This document shows, in pieces, positions 48,819 through 59,108 of a stretch of 64,000 nt of DNA; within the stretch, counting starts at the first letter, position 1; every line of letters starts with the position of its first letter. A program made the position numbers and the translations under genes. Source of the stretch: Isochrysis galbana. Taxonomy: Eukaryota; Haptophyta; Isochrysidales; Isochrysidaceae. The notes under the pieces were generated by a model that was not told where the DNA came from, searched no databases, and saw only the letters and a list, made by a program, of their open reading frames with translations. The stretch lies in assembly GCA_018136815.1 (NCBI GenBank), contig CM030945.1, positions 2,277,789 to 2,341,788 on the forward strand, read 5' to 3'.

Positions 48819-49453
48819 CCCTAGTAGGTGCCTAGTCCGCTAGGCGGACGGTCGGGACGTTTTTAGTTTTTAGTACATATTGCTATATTGGGAGCCCCTA
48901 AGGGCACTAGGAGGGCCCTAGGGGGCCTCCTGATGTGAAATGGGACCCCTCCCAGGCCTGGTTAGATCTCCCAATCATAAATTCGTCAATGGTGCTTGGT
49001 TTAGAAGCGCGGGAGAACGTTGCCACGAAAGGTTGGCGCGAGCCGGCAAGGCGGTTCCTGTGGCCCGCAGAAGGCCGTCCGGTGTCACCCCAAAAGGGAT
49101 GTGTGGCTATGCTCAGTGTGCTGTGGCGAAACCAAAGCGGAAAGCGGCCCCAGTTCAAATGTTTGGCCTGTCGTGCAGGAGTGGGCGCTTATTACCACAT
49201 TCCTTGTTTTTTTGCGTGTCACCGATGTCTTCTAGAGTTAGTCGGGGGTTTTTGGCTGTTTTTGGCTGTTTTTACATTTTCGCCGTTTTCGCCGCTCTGA
49301 AAATGCATTGTAACCTTTTGTACTCAAGTCATGCTCTTAGGGGGTTCTATCCTGCCTATATGCAGGCAAACCCAGCCAAAAATATGACTGCTCTGCCTCC
49401 TGCATCACCCGAATGTAGGCACCTAAATTCCGGTTTATAGGCACCTACTAGGG
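48819..49453. mobile_element. Internally deleted piggyBac-type transposon
   Basis: TTAA at 48815-48818 and 49454-49457 flank 16-bp perfect inverted repeats, CCCTAGTAGGTGCCTA (48819-48834) and its reverse complement (49438-49453). TTAA plus a terminal CCCTAG is the piggyBac hallmark. Inside, plus-strand frames keep a Cys/His-rich scrap: CHPKRDVWLCSVC and, in another frame, FKCLACRAGVGAYYHIPCFF followed by ACH. This fits the C-terminal zinc finger of piggyBac transposases, broken by frameshifts. At 635 bp it has no catalytic domain and would need a transposase in trans. Confidence 0.8.
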
Positions 49454-49686
49454 TTAACTCCCTTACCGCCGGCCCGCAGCGCCAATTTGGCGCTTCGGAT
49501 TTGATCTTTTTGCGGCTTGTGCGGGAGGAGGAACTGCGTGTAAGAGATAAGTGAGAGGGCACGACGAACAGAAGGTGTGGAACATATTTTCTGGGTGTGT
49601 CGCCCCCCCCCCCCCCCCACCCCCACCGCCCCCGGCGCGCGCCGCGGGACAGCGATTGCCCCCTCGGTGTCCAGGCGTCCGCTGTG
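49454..49686. other. Spacer left of element B
   Basis: A plus frame near 49520-49600 reads TEGVEHIFWVCRPPP, reminiscent of the EH-x-FW-x-C zinc motif in LINE C-termini, but too short to call. A 16-base C run lies at 49603-49618. Confidence 0.3.
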
Positions 49687-50806
49687 TGACGAATTGGGAT
49701 GGCCCATAGGGCCTGAGGGCAATGAGGAAGGAGGCAGACCGGCGGCAGGCGCGGCGGAGGAGACGACTTCGGAGACGCTGACGGGCTGAGGCCCGTCAGC
49801 AGAGGAAGGCGGGCAGGCGGGCTTGAGCGAGGCGAGGACGGCGGCGAGAGCGACATCGAGCGAGAGCGAGAGGCGAGGGTGAGTGAGAGGAGGGCTGTGT
49901 TGGCAGGGGCTGGTGAGGCAAGGAGAGTTTGTAGGGTACGAGTGTTACGAGAGCGAGAGCGACGAGAGCGAGAGCGACGGATGACGACTGACGACAAGAC
50001 GTCGGATCCAACGATGCTGCGACACCGACTCACGAACACACTAGAATCATTCACCCAAACCAAGCAAAACATGAAATAACCGAGACCCACATCGCCGGTA
50101 ACTCAAACACGTCGCGAGAGACAGAGAGAGAGAGCGAGAGAGAGAGAGAATCCGCAGCGACGGTCGGAGCGTGTCTTCGCTTTGGATTTTCCCACCAAGG
50201 CGGAAAGTCGAAGAGGAACGTTATGTCGCGCAACCACGGCGATCACATTGGATACAGATCGCAGCGAGGTATCCTTGCAATCGAAGAAATCTTGCTGTTG
50301 AGCGTGGACCTTCTAGACGTTTCTATCGAGCAACCCCGAGTAGCAACCAAGGGAGGAGAAAACCAAAAACCAACGGGACCAAGGGCTTCCATCTTCCATG
50401 CAACTTGCATCAAGGGGAAAGATAACCCAAAACCAAAGCAGCGAATCTAAATCAATCTCCAAGTGGAGATGGCAAACCAAGGACCAAGGAGAAAGATTCC
50501 CTCACCCAAGCAGCGAACCTAAATCGATCTCCGAGGGGAGATGGCAAACCAAACCTGATTGCCCCCAGAAGCAGGTAAAGAAACGCGGGAGATAGCGAAT
50601 TAAACCTTTTGCGAGGCGCCTGGGAGGAAGAAAGGTGGGGAAACTTCCCTTCTCTTCGAGAGAAAGAGAGAGGGCGCTCCACAACCCTAGATCCTAGGCG
50701 TCCACGCGAAGTTTTTGACCGAGAACGAGAACGAGAATATTATAACGATAAATACCGAACGAAGAGGAGAGAGAAGCCTAACGAGCGTCGATTCGCGAAT
50801 GCGACA
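49687..50806 (-). repeat. Element B 3' LTR
   Basis: 1,120 bp, starts TGTCGCATTCGCG at 50806 after the polypurine tract agcaggggg (50807-50815) and ends TCGTCA at 49687. It differs from the 5' LTR by short indels (for example, an extra cttccat near 50393 and tgg/gg near 50464). It carries ctctcgctctcg arrays and a GA-rich tract near 50120-50150. Confidence 0.95.
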
Positions 50807-51715
50807 CCCCCTGCTAGGATCGAGCGTCCCGCGAGGGAAAGAAGAGAACCTAACGGATAGCGGAGAGTTCCATCCAGGCAAGATGGCCGAGCAATACGCA
50901 ATACCTAACGAGACCGAATGGGCGAGGAGCGAACGAAGAATGAAACAATAAATTCGAATGGAGAGCCACGCTCCAAACGCCGAACCACGACGGAAGACGT
51001 GACGACCGAGATACGAATAATCGAGGATCGATAAGAATAAGAACGCGGAACGACGAGAAACGAGAGAGTCCAGAACGAGAAACGAAGAAATCGAGAATCG
51101 AGAACGGTAAGAACGCGGAACGACAAGAATCGAGAATCGAGAACGAGAAACGAAGAACGGTAAGAACGCGGAACGACGAGAATCGAGAATCGAGAACAAG
51201 AAACGAGGAACGGTAAGAACGCGCAACGACGAACGACGAACGATGAAATAAGAGTAGTGCGCGACGATCGACGAGACAGGAAGTACCACACCCGTCCGGA
51301 CGATAAGGTGTAGAATCGGCGGCCGGCGCGGCAGACCGCAGGACTCAACGCTGCAACCCATCCTCTTCTCTCTTTTACGAGAGTTTTACCTGGATGTTTG
51401 GGCGGTGTGGCGGCACCCAAGTTACAACGCGGCGTCTCCTGTTCTTCGATATATGAGTAGTCGAACGGCCAACGGCAAAAGGCGGCGAGATATCACGACG
51501 GGCTCGGCACGTCACGCGCGAGCTAAACGACGAGGTACGGGGGTCTCCTGACAGAGCGCAGCGAAAGGGGAGGGAGATCCATCCTCCGTGGTCGAAAGGG
51601 GGGCGAGCCATACCTCTCTTCCCGCGGGGGGAACTATTCGGCGACCGCGGGGGGAAAATTCGGCGACCGCGGGGGGGGAACTGGAAAAGAATTCCCGTAC
51701 GTTCCCGTACCGCGA
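50807..51715 (-). repeat. Element B 3' UTR with short tandem repeats and hairpin
   Basis: 51040-51240 is an array of diverged units such as cgagaatcgagaacgagaaa and cggtaagaacgcggaacgac, about 20-35 bp. The ctctc-gtaaaa-gagag hairpin is at 51368-51383. The purine/GA character may contribute to plus-strand priming. No frame here is credible. Confidence 0.7.
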
Positions 51716-54204
51716 TCAAACGTAAACGACGGCGTTGAGAGATATCGGAGGGGCGTGACAGTCGCGACTGTCAGAAGAACGCAGAGGGTGTGTCGAGCAG
51801 AGAGACGAGGGTGCGATCCGATGGCGACAGGCGTGCGAGAGCCTCGGAGCGACAGCGAACGAAGGTAGGCGAGCAAGGGCAGCGTGCGCAAATGAGTGGG
51901 AGCCAAACCACGGGGAACCGCGCGACGATCCCGACGAGTACCACCACTGCCCGAGGACGAAGACCGCGTGCTGCGGCCGCATCATTGGACCTGCAGGGTT
52001 GGCAACAGACGGGCGGGCTGAGACGGGCAAATGGGAGACATGAGCAATGGGGCCACTGTGCGAGGACGGTGCGAGACGAGGCGAGCGGCGCGGGGCCTGA
52101 TGATCCGAGCCGGTGGTCTCGGATCCCACGGGAGCTTCGATCGCGTGCGACGTCGGCGGGGCTGAGACGGTCTGAGATTGTGATTCTGCAGCCCGCTTTC
52201 TCATCTGAGGCTTACGAAGAGGAGGGAAGGGGTGAGCATCATCATAGGCGGTGACGAGCGACTCGCAGCGGCGAAGCAGTTCGGCTAGCGGCTCCCATGT
52301 GGCCGCAGCTTTCGCGTAGCCACGCCATTTGACGAGGTACTGTCTGGAATCGCCTCGACCTTTGCGGTCAAGAAGTGCATCAACCAGATACTCGTCTGCT
52401 TGGACGGGATCTTCATCTGTGAGGGTATAGTAGGGACGGAGGTTAGTCACATGCACCTCCTCGGAGAGGAGGCGATTTTCTTGGTCGCGTAGTCGGTAGC
52501 GGCCAGCGCCAAGCGCCTCGGCAATGCGATATGGTCCGCTGTAGTGGTAGAGGAGCTTGTTGCGGAGTCCTGGAATCTTGCGAACCACCCTATCACCTGG
52601 AGCGAATTGGATGGGGGAGAGTGAGTGCGTAGCGTGTCAGCGAGTGCGTCGGCTTGAGACTCTAAAGTTGCATCATAAGCTGCGGCCCACGCCGCCTTTA
52701 AACGACAATGCATTTTCCAAGCGTACGAGCGAATTTCCTGAGGTAACTCGGGAGATGGACCAGTCTCAGATGGATCAGAAAGCTGGGCAGGCAGGCGAAG
52801 CTCACGGCCATAGAGCAAGGCAGCAGGCGACATGCGGGTTATGCGATTGGCGGAAGCGCGCATGCTCATTAAAAAGAACGGGAGATGATCGACCCAATGA
52901 CCGCCGCCTTCATCGGTAGCACGAGCCATGTTGATCAAGGTCTGCTGAGCTCGTTCCACCAGGCCCACACTCTCGTGATGATGAGGTGTGCTTGGCCGCA
53001 AGTCGGTGCCAGTGCGCTCGAGGATGATCGAGGTAAGTTGACTAGCAAGGTTGCTGCCGGAGTCCGAGCGGAGTTGCCTTGGTACTCCGTGCCGAGAAAC
53101 GACGTATGACATGAAGGCGTGAAGAGCGTCGGCACTCGAGGGGTCGCCGTTGTGAGGGGCCGCCTCGATCCAACGAGTGAGCGAGTCCACGAAAACGAGG
53201 AGCTTGTCGAAGCCTCGAGAGCCCTTGATGAAGTCGTGCGTAGGAGCCATCGAGACGACGTCGCAGAAGACGATGTCGAACGGATAGGCGCCGACCTGCG
53301 GTCCCTTGGGGTCTGCGAGGTGGCGGAAGGGTGGCTTAGCTAAAGTGCACTCGTGGCATTGGCGAACGTGCTCAGAGACGTCTGCGTTCATGCCAGGCCA
53401 AAAATATCGGTCTCGTAGAAGGCGCGCCATTCGGTTGTCGCCGAGGTGGCACAGGTGGTCGTGAAAGGCTTCGAGGTAGGCGCGGCGCATCGTCTTCGGC
53501 ACGTAGAGGCAGAGCTTCTCGCCGTCTCTCGCCGGCACTCGTCGGTAGAGTAGTCCAGATCGCAACAGGCATCGAGAATATTCGCGACTAAGCCAACGCA
53601 AGCGACGATGGTCGAGGTCGGGGTTATGAGGAGCGGAAGAGAGAAAGCGGATGAGGTCGTGGCAGTCGGGGTCCTCGGCCTGTGCCTCTTTGAGCGCCTC
53701 GGCGTTAGGTGTACCGACGTCGAGGTAGGAGAGGTTGATAGAATCCCTGGTCGTAGAGGACATCCTGGACGATCGTTCGTCAGCTTGCAGACTGGATGCC
53801 GTGGTGGTACGAGAACGAGAGGCGGCGACGGCTGGCGACTGATTATTCGATGCCGTGGTGGAGCGAGAGTTAGGGACGACGGCGGCTAGCAGCTGCCCAC
53901 CCCCCTGCTTAGGAGCGGACGTCTCCGACGTCCCATCGTCTGCAGCCACCAAGCGTGACACGCCATCCGCGTCTTTGTGATTAGCGCCCGGCTTGTGCTC
54001 GACGGTGAAGCGATACTCGGACAACTTGAGCGCCCAGCGCATCAGACGCGACGCCGGCCACCCTGGACGGTGTCCTTCATGGTGTGCAACCAACGGAGAG
54101 CTTGGTGATCGATGACGAGGCGGAAGTGCCGGCCCCAAAGGTACGGTCGCCAAGTGCGAATGCTTTCCAAGGCAGCAAGAAGCTCCACCTCGGTGGTGGT
54201 CCAA
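51716..54204 (-). pseudogene. Element B integrase and chromodomain
   Basis: The frame 52447-54204 has LMRWALKLSEYRFTVEHKPG...DADGVSRLV, the zinc domain (FHDHLCHLGDNRMARLL, HVRQCHECTLAKP) and the integrase core with all three acidic residues (FDIVFCDVVSMAP, LRSDSGSNLAS, HESVGLVERAQQTLI). A frameshift near 52590 leads into 51716-52588: KIPGLRNKLLYHYSGPYRIA, NLRPYYTLTDED and a well-preserved chromodomain, DEYLVDALLDRKGRG, QYLVKWRGYAKAAATWEPL, LLRRCESLVTAYDD. The aromatic residues expected to bind methylated lysine (Y, W, W) are visible. A Ser/Pro tail follows. Confidence 0.9.
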
Positions 54205-55615
54205 TGACGCTCCGCGGCGGTGAGGCGGCGACCGTAATACGCAACGACATGCTCGTGTCCGTGGTCGTCAACCTGCGACAGGATTCCGCCGATACCCAGG
54301 GTACTGGCCGCGTCCGTTTTGACGATGAACTCCTTGTCGTGACGAGGCGCAGCCAACACTGGAGCAGACGTGATGAGATCGATGAGGCGACGGATCGCTG
54401 TCTGGCACTCAGGCGACTGAGAGACGGTAGCCACGTCGACGCCCGTACGAGTAAGGTCGGTGAGAGGGGCCGCGACGTGCGCGAAGCCCTTGATGAACCG
54501 ACGGTAGTACGAACAAAGGCCGAGAAACGAGCGAACCTTTTCGAGCGAATCGATGTGACGCGGATCGATCGAGCGTACCGCCTCGACTTTCTTGGGGTCC
54601 ATCTCGAGACCACGACGAGACACGACGTGCCCGAGGTATTCGCCCTTGATAGCGAACAAGATGCACTTGGAGGCCTTGCATGAGAGACCAGCCCATCGGA
54701 GACGCTCGAGAACGAGATCGAGACGGTGAAGCATTTGCTCGAAGGAGGTGTCGATGCGTTCCTCAAGCGTGCTACCTGTGCCTGTCGACCAAATTCCGAT
54801 GTCGTCCAGGTACGGCATGCAAATCTCCCACGCGAGGCCCTGGAGCACCGCATCCATGAGACGACACATGTAGGAAGGGCCGGATTGGACGCCGAACGGG
54901 AGGTAGTTGAACTCGTACTTCTGGCGATGGGTGCAGAACGCCGTGATGGGTTTGTCCTCCTCCTTGATAGGCAGACACCAGAAGCCGGAGGCGAGATCGA
55001 GCAGGCAGAGAAACAAAGAATCTCGAGAGCCTTGGCCCCGAGATAGACGATCGATAGCTTCGACGGTGAGCGGGAGAGGACTATCCGAGATACGAAGCTT
55101 CGAGTTCGTGTCGCGATAATCGACACAGAAGCGAACGGATCCGTCCTTCTTGCCGACGAGGACGACCCGCGAAGCCCATGGCGAATTGGACTTACGAATG
55201 ATGCCTGCCGCCTCCATCTCGGCGACGTGCTTGTCGACGATGGCACGGCCCTCGTCGCCCATCTTGACGGAGCGTGCCGGTGGGCTGTAGCACCGGGGAG
55301 GAGAGGCAGCTCGACCTCCATGACGTGCGTGTGCCGAGGGTTCTTCGGGTCGAGAGCGAACGCGTCGATATGCCGTGCCAGCAGGCAGCGTACGCGCTGC
55401 CTCTGGGACGGCGACAATTGCTTGTCGGGATCGATGGTGATAGCGTCGAGGAGCGCGCGCTGTGCCTCAGTGAGCGAGGACTCGGGGTCGTCCCTATCGC
55501 CGGCGACCGTCGGCCGAGCCTCGTGCAACTTGTACTCGATGTAGGCTGACGCCACCGGCGAGTACGCAGGAAGGGTTACAGGACGTGGTGCCAGGTTCCA
55601 GACCGTGATCAGCAC
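54042..55615 (-). pseudogene. Element B reverse transcriptase and RNase H
   Basis: From 55615 one frame codes the approach (RHIDAFALDPKNPRHTHVME, PGATAHRHAPS). Near 55265 it shifts by one base into the 406-residue frame 54042-55262: AGIIRKSNSPWASRVVLVGK, VRFCVDYRDTNSKL, LLDLASGFWCLPI, YLPFGVQSGPSYMCRL, the catalytic MPYLDDIGIW, YLGHVVSRRGLEMDPKKVEA, SFLGLCSYYRRFI, then RNase H (FIVKTDAASTLGIGGIL, VVAYYGRRLTAAERHWTTTE, LLAALESIRTWRPYLWG). Frame is lost again at about 54060 before the integrase. The core itself is intact, unlike that of element A. Confidence 0.9.
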
Positions 55616-56580
55616 CTCCCCTCCGGAGTTGGGGTTTCGACGCTAGTGGCGACCATTGGAGGAGAATCGAGGCCGTCACGGGTGGTAGACGGTCGACGAG
55701 GATGGCGGAGTCGGGGTAGTTTTCGATGATCTCCAGCGGCAGGCGAACGGAGAACGTACCCCTCGATCGCGAGGGGATAGTGATAGGCTGCCTGGTGTAC
55801 AGAGCGAACTCTTTCGACGCAACGGCCGACGTAGAGACGTCGGCGAAGAGTGGCTCAATTTCGACGGCGGCAGACGAACGGTTAGGAGACGAAGGTGGAC
55901 TGCGAGTGAAGTCGAGACGAGGGGGCGGCTCAAGCTCGGGATCGAGAGGGGGCAATGGAACCGAAGTCGACATTGCCGGCGGCGACTCGCCGTGAGCCTG
56001 GCGGGATGAAACGTTGTCCGAGATAGGAACGAGCGACGACTCCTCTGCCCGTGGCGAGTCGGCGGAGATCACGGCGACAAGCGGTGCAGAGGAGAGACGA
56101 GGGCGAGTGGAGACGAGGACGGAACGCGACGATTGTTGACCATAAGGGTCAAGCGGCTATCACACCCAGCATCCGGCGACAGTTCGATACAGGCGGCGTA
56201 TGCTTCCAGGAAATCGTTTCCCAGGAGAAGCATAGGTGCGCCTTCGACGACGAGGAAACGGTGTCGGAATTCGACACCGGAGAGAGAGAAGACCAACGTG
56301 GCGTAGCCGCGGGTACGGAGGGGGTTACCATCCGGTCCGACAACGGCAGGTCGGTCCGAAGCATGTTCGACTAAGACGCAAGCGTCGCGGGGCAGTGTGG
56401 CCAACAGCTCGGTGGTTACAACCGAGGGACCGGCTCCCGTGTCGGCTAGAGTCTTGTTGACGGCGAGGGCGGAATCGACGATATAACGAGTAGGGCCCGT
56501 GGCGGAGTGACGGCAAACGATGAGATCGCGAACGTACAGGCAGTGGCGGGGTATAGGCTTGGCGGCGTGTCGGAGACAAG
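55616..56580 (-). pseudogene. Element B protease and spacer
   Basis: LADTGAGPSVVTTELLATLP (retropepsin DTGA near 56440) and FRHRFLVVEGAPMLLLGNDF (56069-56404) are homologous to the element A protease. The order continues with a Ser/Pro linker and ITIPSRSRGTFSVRLPLEII (55676-56072), the same spacer domain as in A. Frames change several times between 56580 and 55616. Confidence 0.75.
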
Positions 56581-57154
56581 CCTCGCCGGTACCTCCCTGG
56601 TCAAAGAAGCGACGACAGCAGGCTGGTTGAGAGCAGGTGTGAAACCCGAGGGAACGAAGGCGGCGTGCCGCTGCCTATGGTCGGCAATGACGTCAGCAAC
56701 GGAGCGGCGAGCAGGGCGATCGAGCGGAGGCAGCGGTGGGTGCAAGTCCGGCAGGGCACCCAAGCCTAGGCGACATGGCGGCGTAGGGAGAAGAGCGAGG
56801 CGTTCCTGGTCCGACCAGGTAAGACGCAAGGCAGCATGCCAGCCCTTTGGCGTGAACGTGTCCGGAAAGGAAACGGAGGCACACGTCTCCAAGAGAGGAG
56901 GCATCGGAACGAACGGCAATGAGGACGAGGGAGAGGAGAGGGAGCAAGGATCGGCAACGGCTCCTCCTCCACCGCAGACGAGTGAAGGCGAACTTCTGCG
57001 TCGAGAGCCGACGCCAGCGACGGAGACAACGGCAGCCAGGTATACGATATCGAGCCTTGCGCCCGCCGCACCGCCGTCCATACACGCCAGCGGTTGCGGA
57101 CCTTGCGAATCATCCGAGCGGGACGGACGGGTAACAACGACGAGCGGGGCGACC

Positions 57155-58073
57155 CTAGCCACGGCCGCCACCCCATATCAATCGCGGCGACGCTCGAAAC
57201 ATTCGAAGGCTCGGAACTGGAACTGGAACCAGCCTGAGCCGCCAACTGGCTTGATTGTAGGTCACGCGCTTGAGATAGGAGAGAGGCGGCGGACGTGGCC
57301 GGACGAGAAGGAGTACGCGGCAATAGTCCAGAATGACGGGCATCCATTGCATCGCCATCGCACCGGCGATGCCCACGTAGGTGCGGCTGCGCATCGAGCC
57401 GCGATGAGGGGACATGGGAAGGTTTGCCATTGCGTGCTGGCGACCAGGAACAATGCAAGTCGGCATGAGCGGAGGAAAGTTGGGCGAAAGGTAGAGTCCC
57501 GTAGCCTTAGTGTGCCCCGTTCCATGTTGCCATGGATGGACATATTGCGTAGCTTCGAGACCCCCGAGTAGAGACTTAGCGTAGTGGTGCATTTTCGGGT
57601 TCTCCACCGCTAGAAACGGAGCCCCGGCGTTCAGGCGACGGCGGAATTGCTTTGCGGCGGAGATCGTATCGGACATGCGCTGCGGGTTGGAGTGGATCCA
57701 CCTTAAGCCAGCGTTCGAGAGATAGGTACACGGCGGGGTGCGCGATAATCAAGTCCCATCCGAGGTCTTGGACGAGATCCGCGTCCCCTTCGAAGTGCGG
57801 AACGTAGTCGACGTCGGACGGAAACAAATCGCACGTCGCCACATCAGCGCCAGCAAGCAAAAACATGGACGAGACTACTCCACTCGTCTCGCCGATAATC
57901 AAGACGCGAGGAGGCGAGATGCCGTCGGTCTGCACGGCCTCGACGTCACGCCTTACGTCTCTGAGTGTGACACAAATTTCGTCGAAGTGGATAGGTAGCA
58001 CCTGAGCTGGAGACTCAGGCGATCGGCTAGGGCGCAGAACAAGCTGCGCCGCCTCGGCAATATCTTTCGGCAT
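57155..58073 (-). pseudogene. Element B methyltransferase-like domain, one frameshift
   Basis: 58073-57740 codes HFDEICVTLRDVRRDVEAVQ, then RVLIIGETSGVVSSMFLLAG (motif I), ATCDLFPSDVDYVPHFEGDA and LGWDLIIAHP. A frameshift at about 57735 falls exactly before the PPC motif; the next frame carries it and goes on with FLAVENPKMHHYAKSLLGGL, YVHPWQHGTGHTKATGLYL, FPPLMPTCIVPGR, SPHRGSMRSRTYVGIAGAMA and QWMPVIL. All motifs seen in element A are therefore present at DNA level. The domain sits between Gag and protease in both elements, so it was in their common ancestor. Confidence 0.8.
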
Positions 58074-58925
58074 TACGTGCGCGGCACCGTGGCGGCGGCG
58101 CGTTGGAAAGCGAGATCGATAACGTACGAGAGGGTCTCGCCCTCCTTCAAGGAAGGGCGAGTGCGCGCGAGATGTATGAGCAAATCTTCAGCGGCCGGAA
58201 CCAAAGTCAGGCACACTGAAAGCTGACAAAGCGGAACGACAGCGGAAACGGAAACGGGACTGCGAGTGACCGGAATGGACGGAGACGCGGCGGCCAAGGT
58301 GCGAACCATCTGAAAAGAACGGGACACGACGGCCGGAAGAGAGTCGGACGAGAATAGAGCGGGTCGAGAACGGAACAATCGGCGGAATGCGCGTTGCACG
58401 ACGGAGGGTATGTTGGCGAACACCCCTTCGTCAGCTAAGGAAGATTCATCAAACAAGCTAGTCGGTAGCGGTCGCCAACCCAATCGGGTTGGTGCAACCA
58501 TCGTAGGCGGCGCGAGCCAACGGCGAACAGCGAGGGTGTAGGCCACCGTCCATCCGGAGGGGCTAACCTCGCTAGCACGGCCAAGGCAGCTTAAAGGCGA
58601 GTCTCGAGGGAACGAATTGGCCAGTCCATCCAGATTTGACTGGCGACAGCAGACGGATCGGCAGCGACGGAGCTCAAGGCAAGAATTAGCGTTGAGCGCT
58701 CGAAATCGAGAGCATTGAACGAATGATTCGAGAACGACGAGAGCGACGAAGGAGGTAGCGAACGAACGGCGAGAGAGAACGGACTCCCGGAGTCGAATCG
58801 TCCCCACCACATATGAGCAGATGAGGGTGACTCCGGATCGATTGAACGACTGAAACGAAAACGCGAACTTCGGGAACGACGGGATCGCAACCTAGGGTAG
58901 TATCCCCAGGTTGGAACGACAACAA
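58074..58925 (-). other. Element B region between Gag and methyltransferase
   Basis: The frame 58073-58810 (WTVAYTLAVRRWLAPPTMVA, VQRAFRRLFRSRPALFSSDS...) is Ser/Arg-rich and corresponds in position to the Ser/Pro linker of element A. It has no recognisable domain and may be partly out of frame. 58926-59108 separates it from the Gag stop. Confidence 0.4.
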
Positions 58926-59108
58926 GAAGGCTTTGCTCAGCCGTCCGAGGGACGGCGAGCTCGTAGATCGGAGAGGCGAAACGTTAGAGGTACGAAATGA
59001 AACGCGAACGGGAGTGACAGAAGTATCGAGAAGCGAAAGGGGTGGCGGTCCAGGCCGCCGAGGAATTGAGAAGTCAACGAAGCATATGGCGGCGGCCTCG
59101 CCTATTCC

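Noticed and set aside
49500..49610. LINE zinc-finger fragment (VEHIFWVC)
   Set aside because: Only about ten residues fit, with a frameshift upstream and a C run downstream; too weak to list as an element.
56507..57571. 354-residue plus-strand frame in element B
   Set aside because: It is antisense to the methyltransferase/protease region of the element and is Arg/Thr/Pro-rich without motifs.
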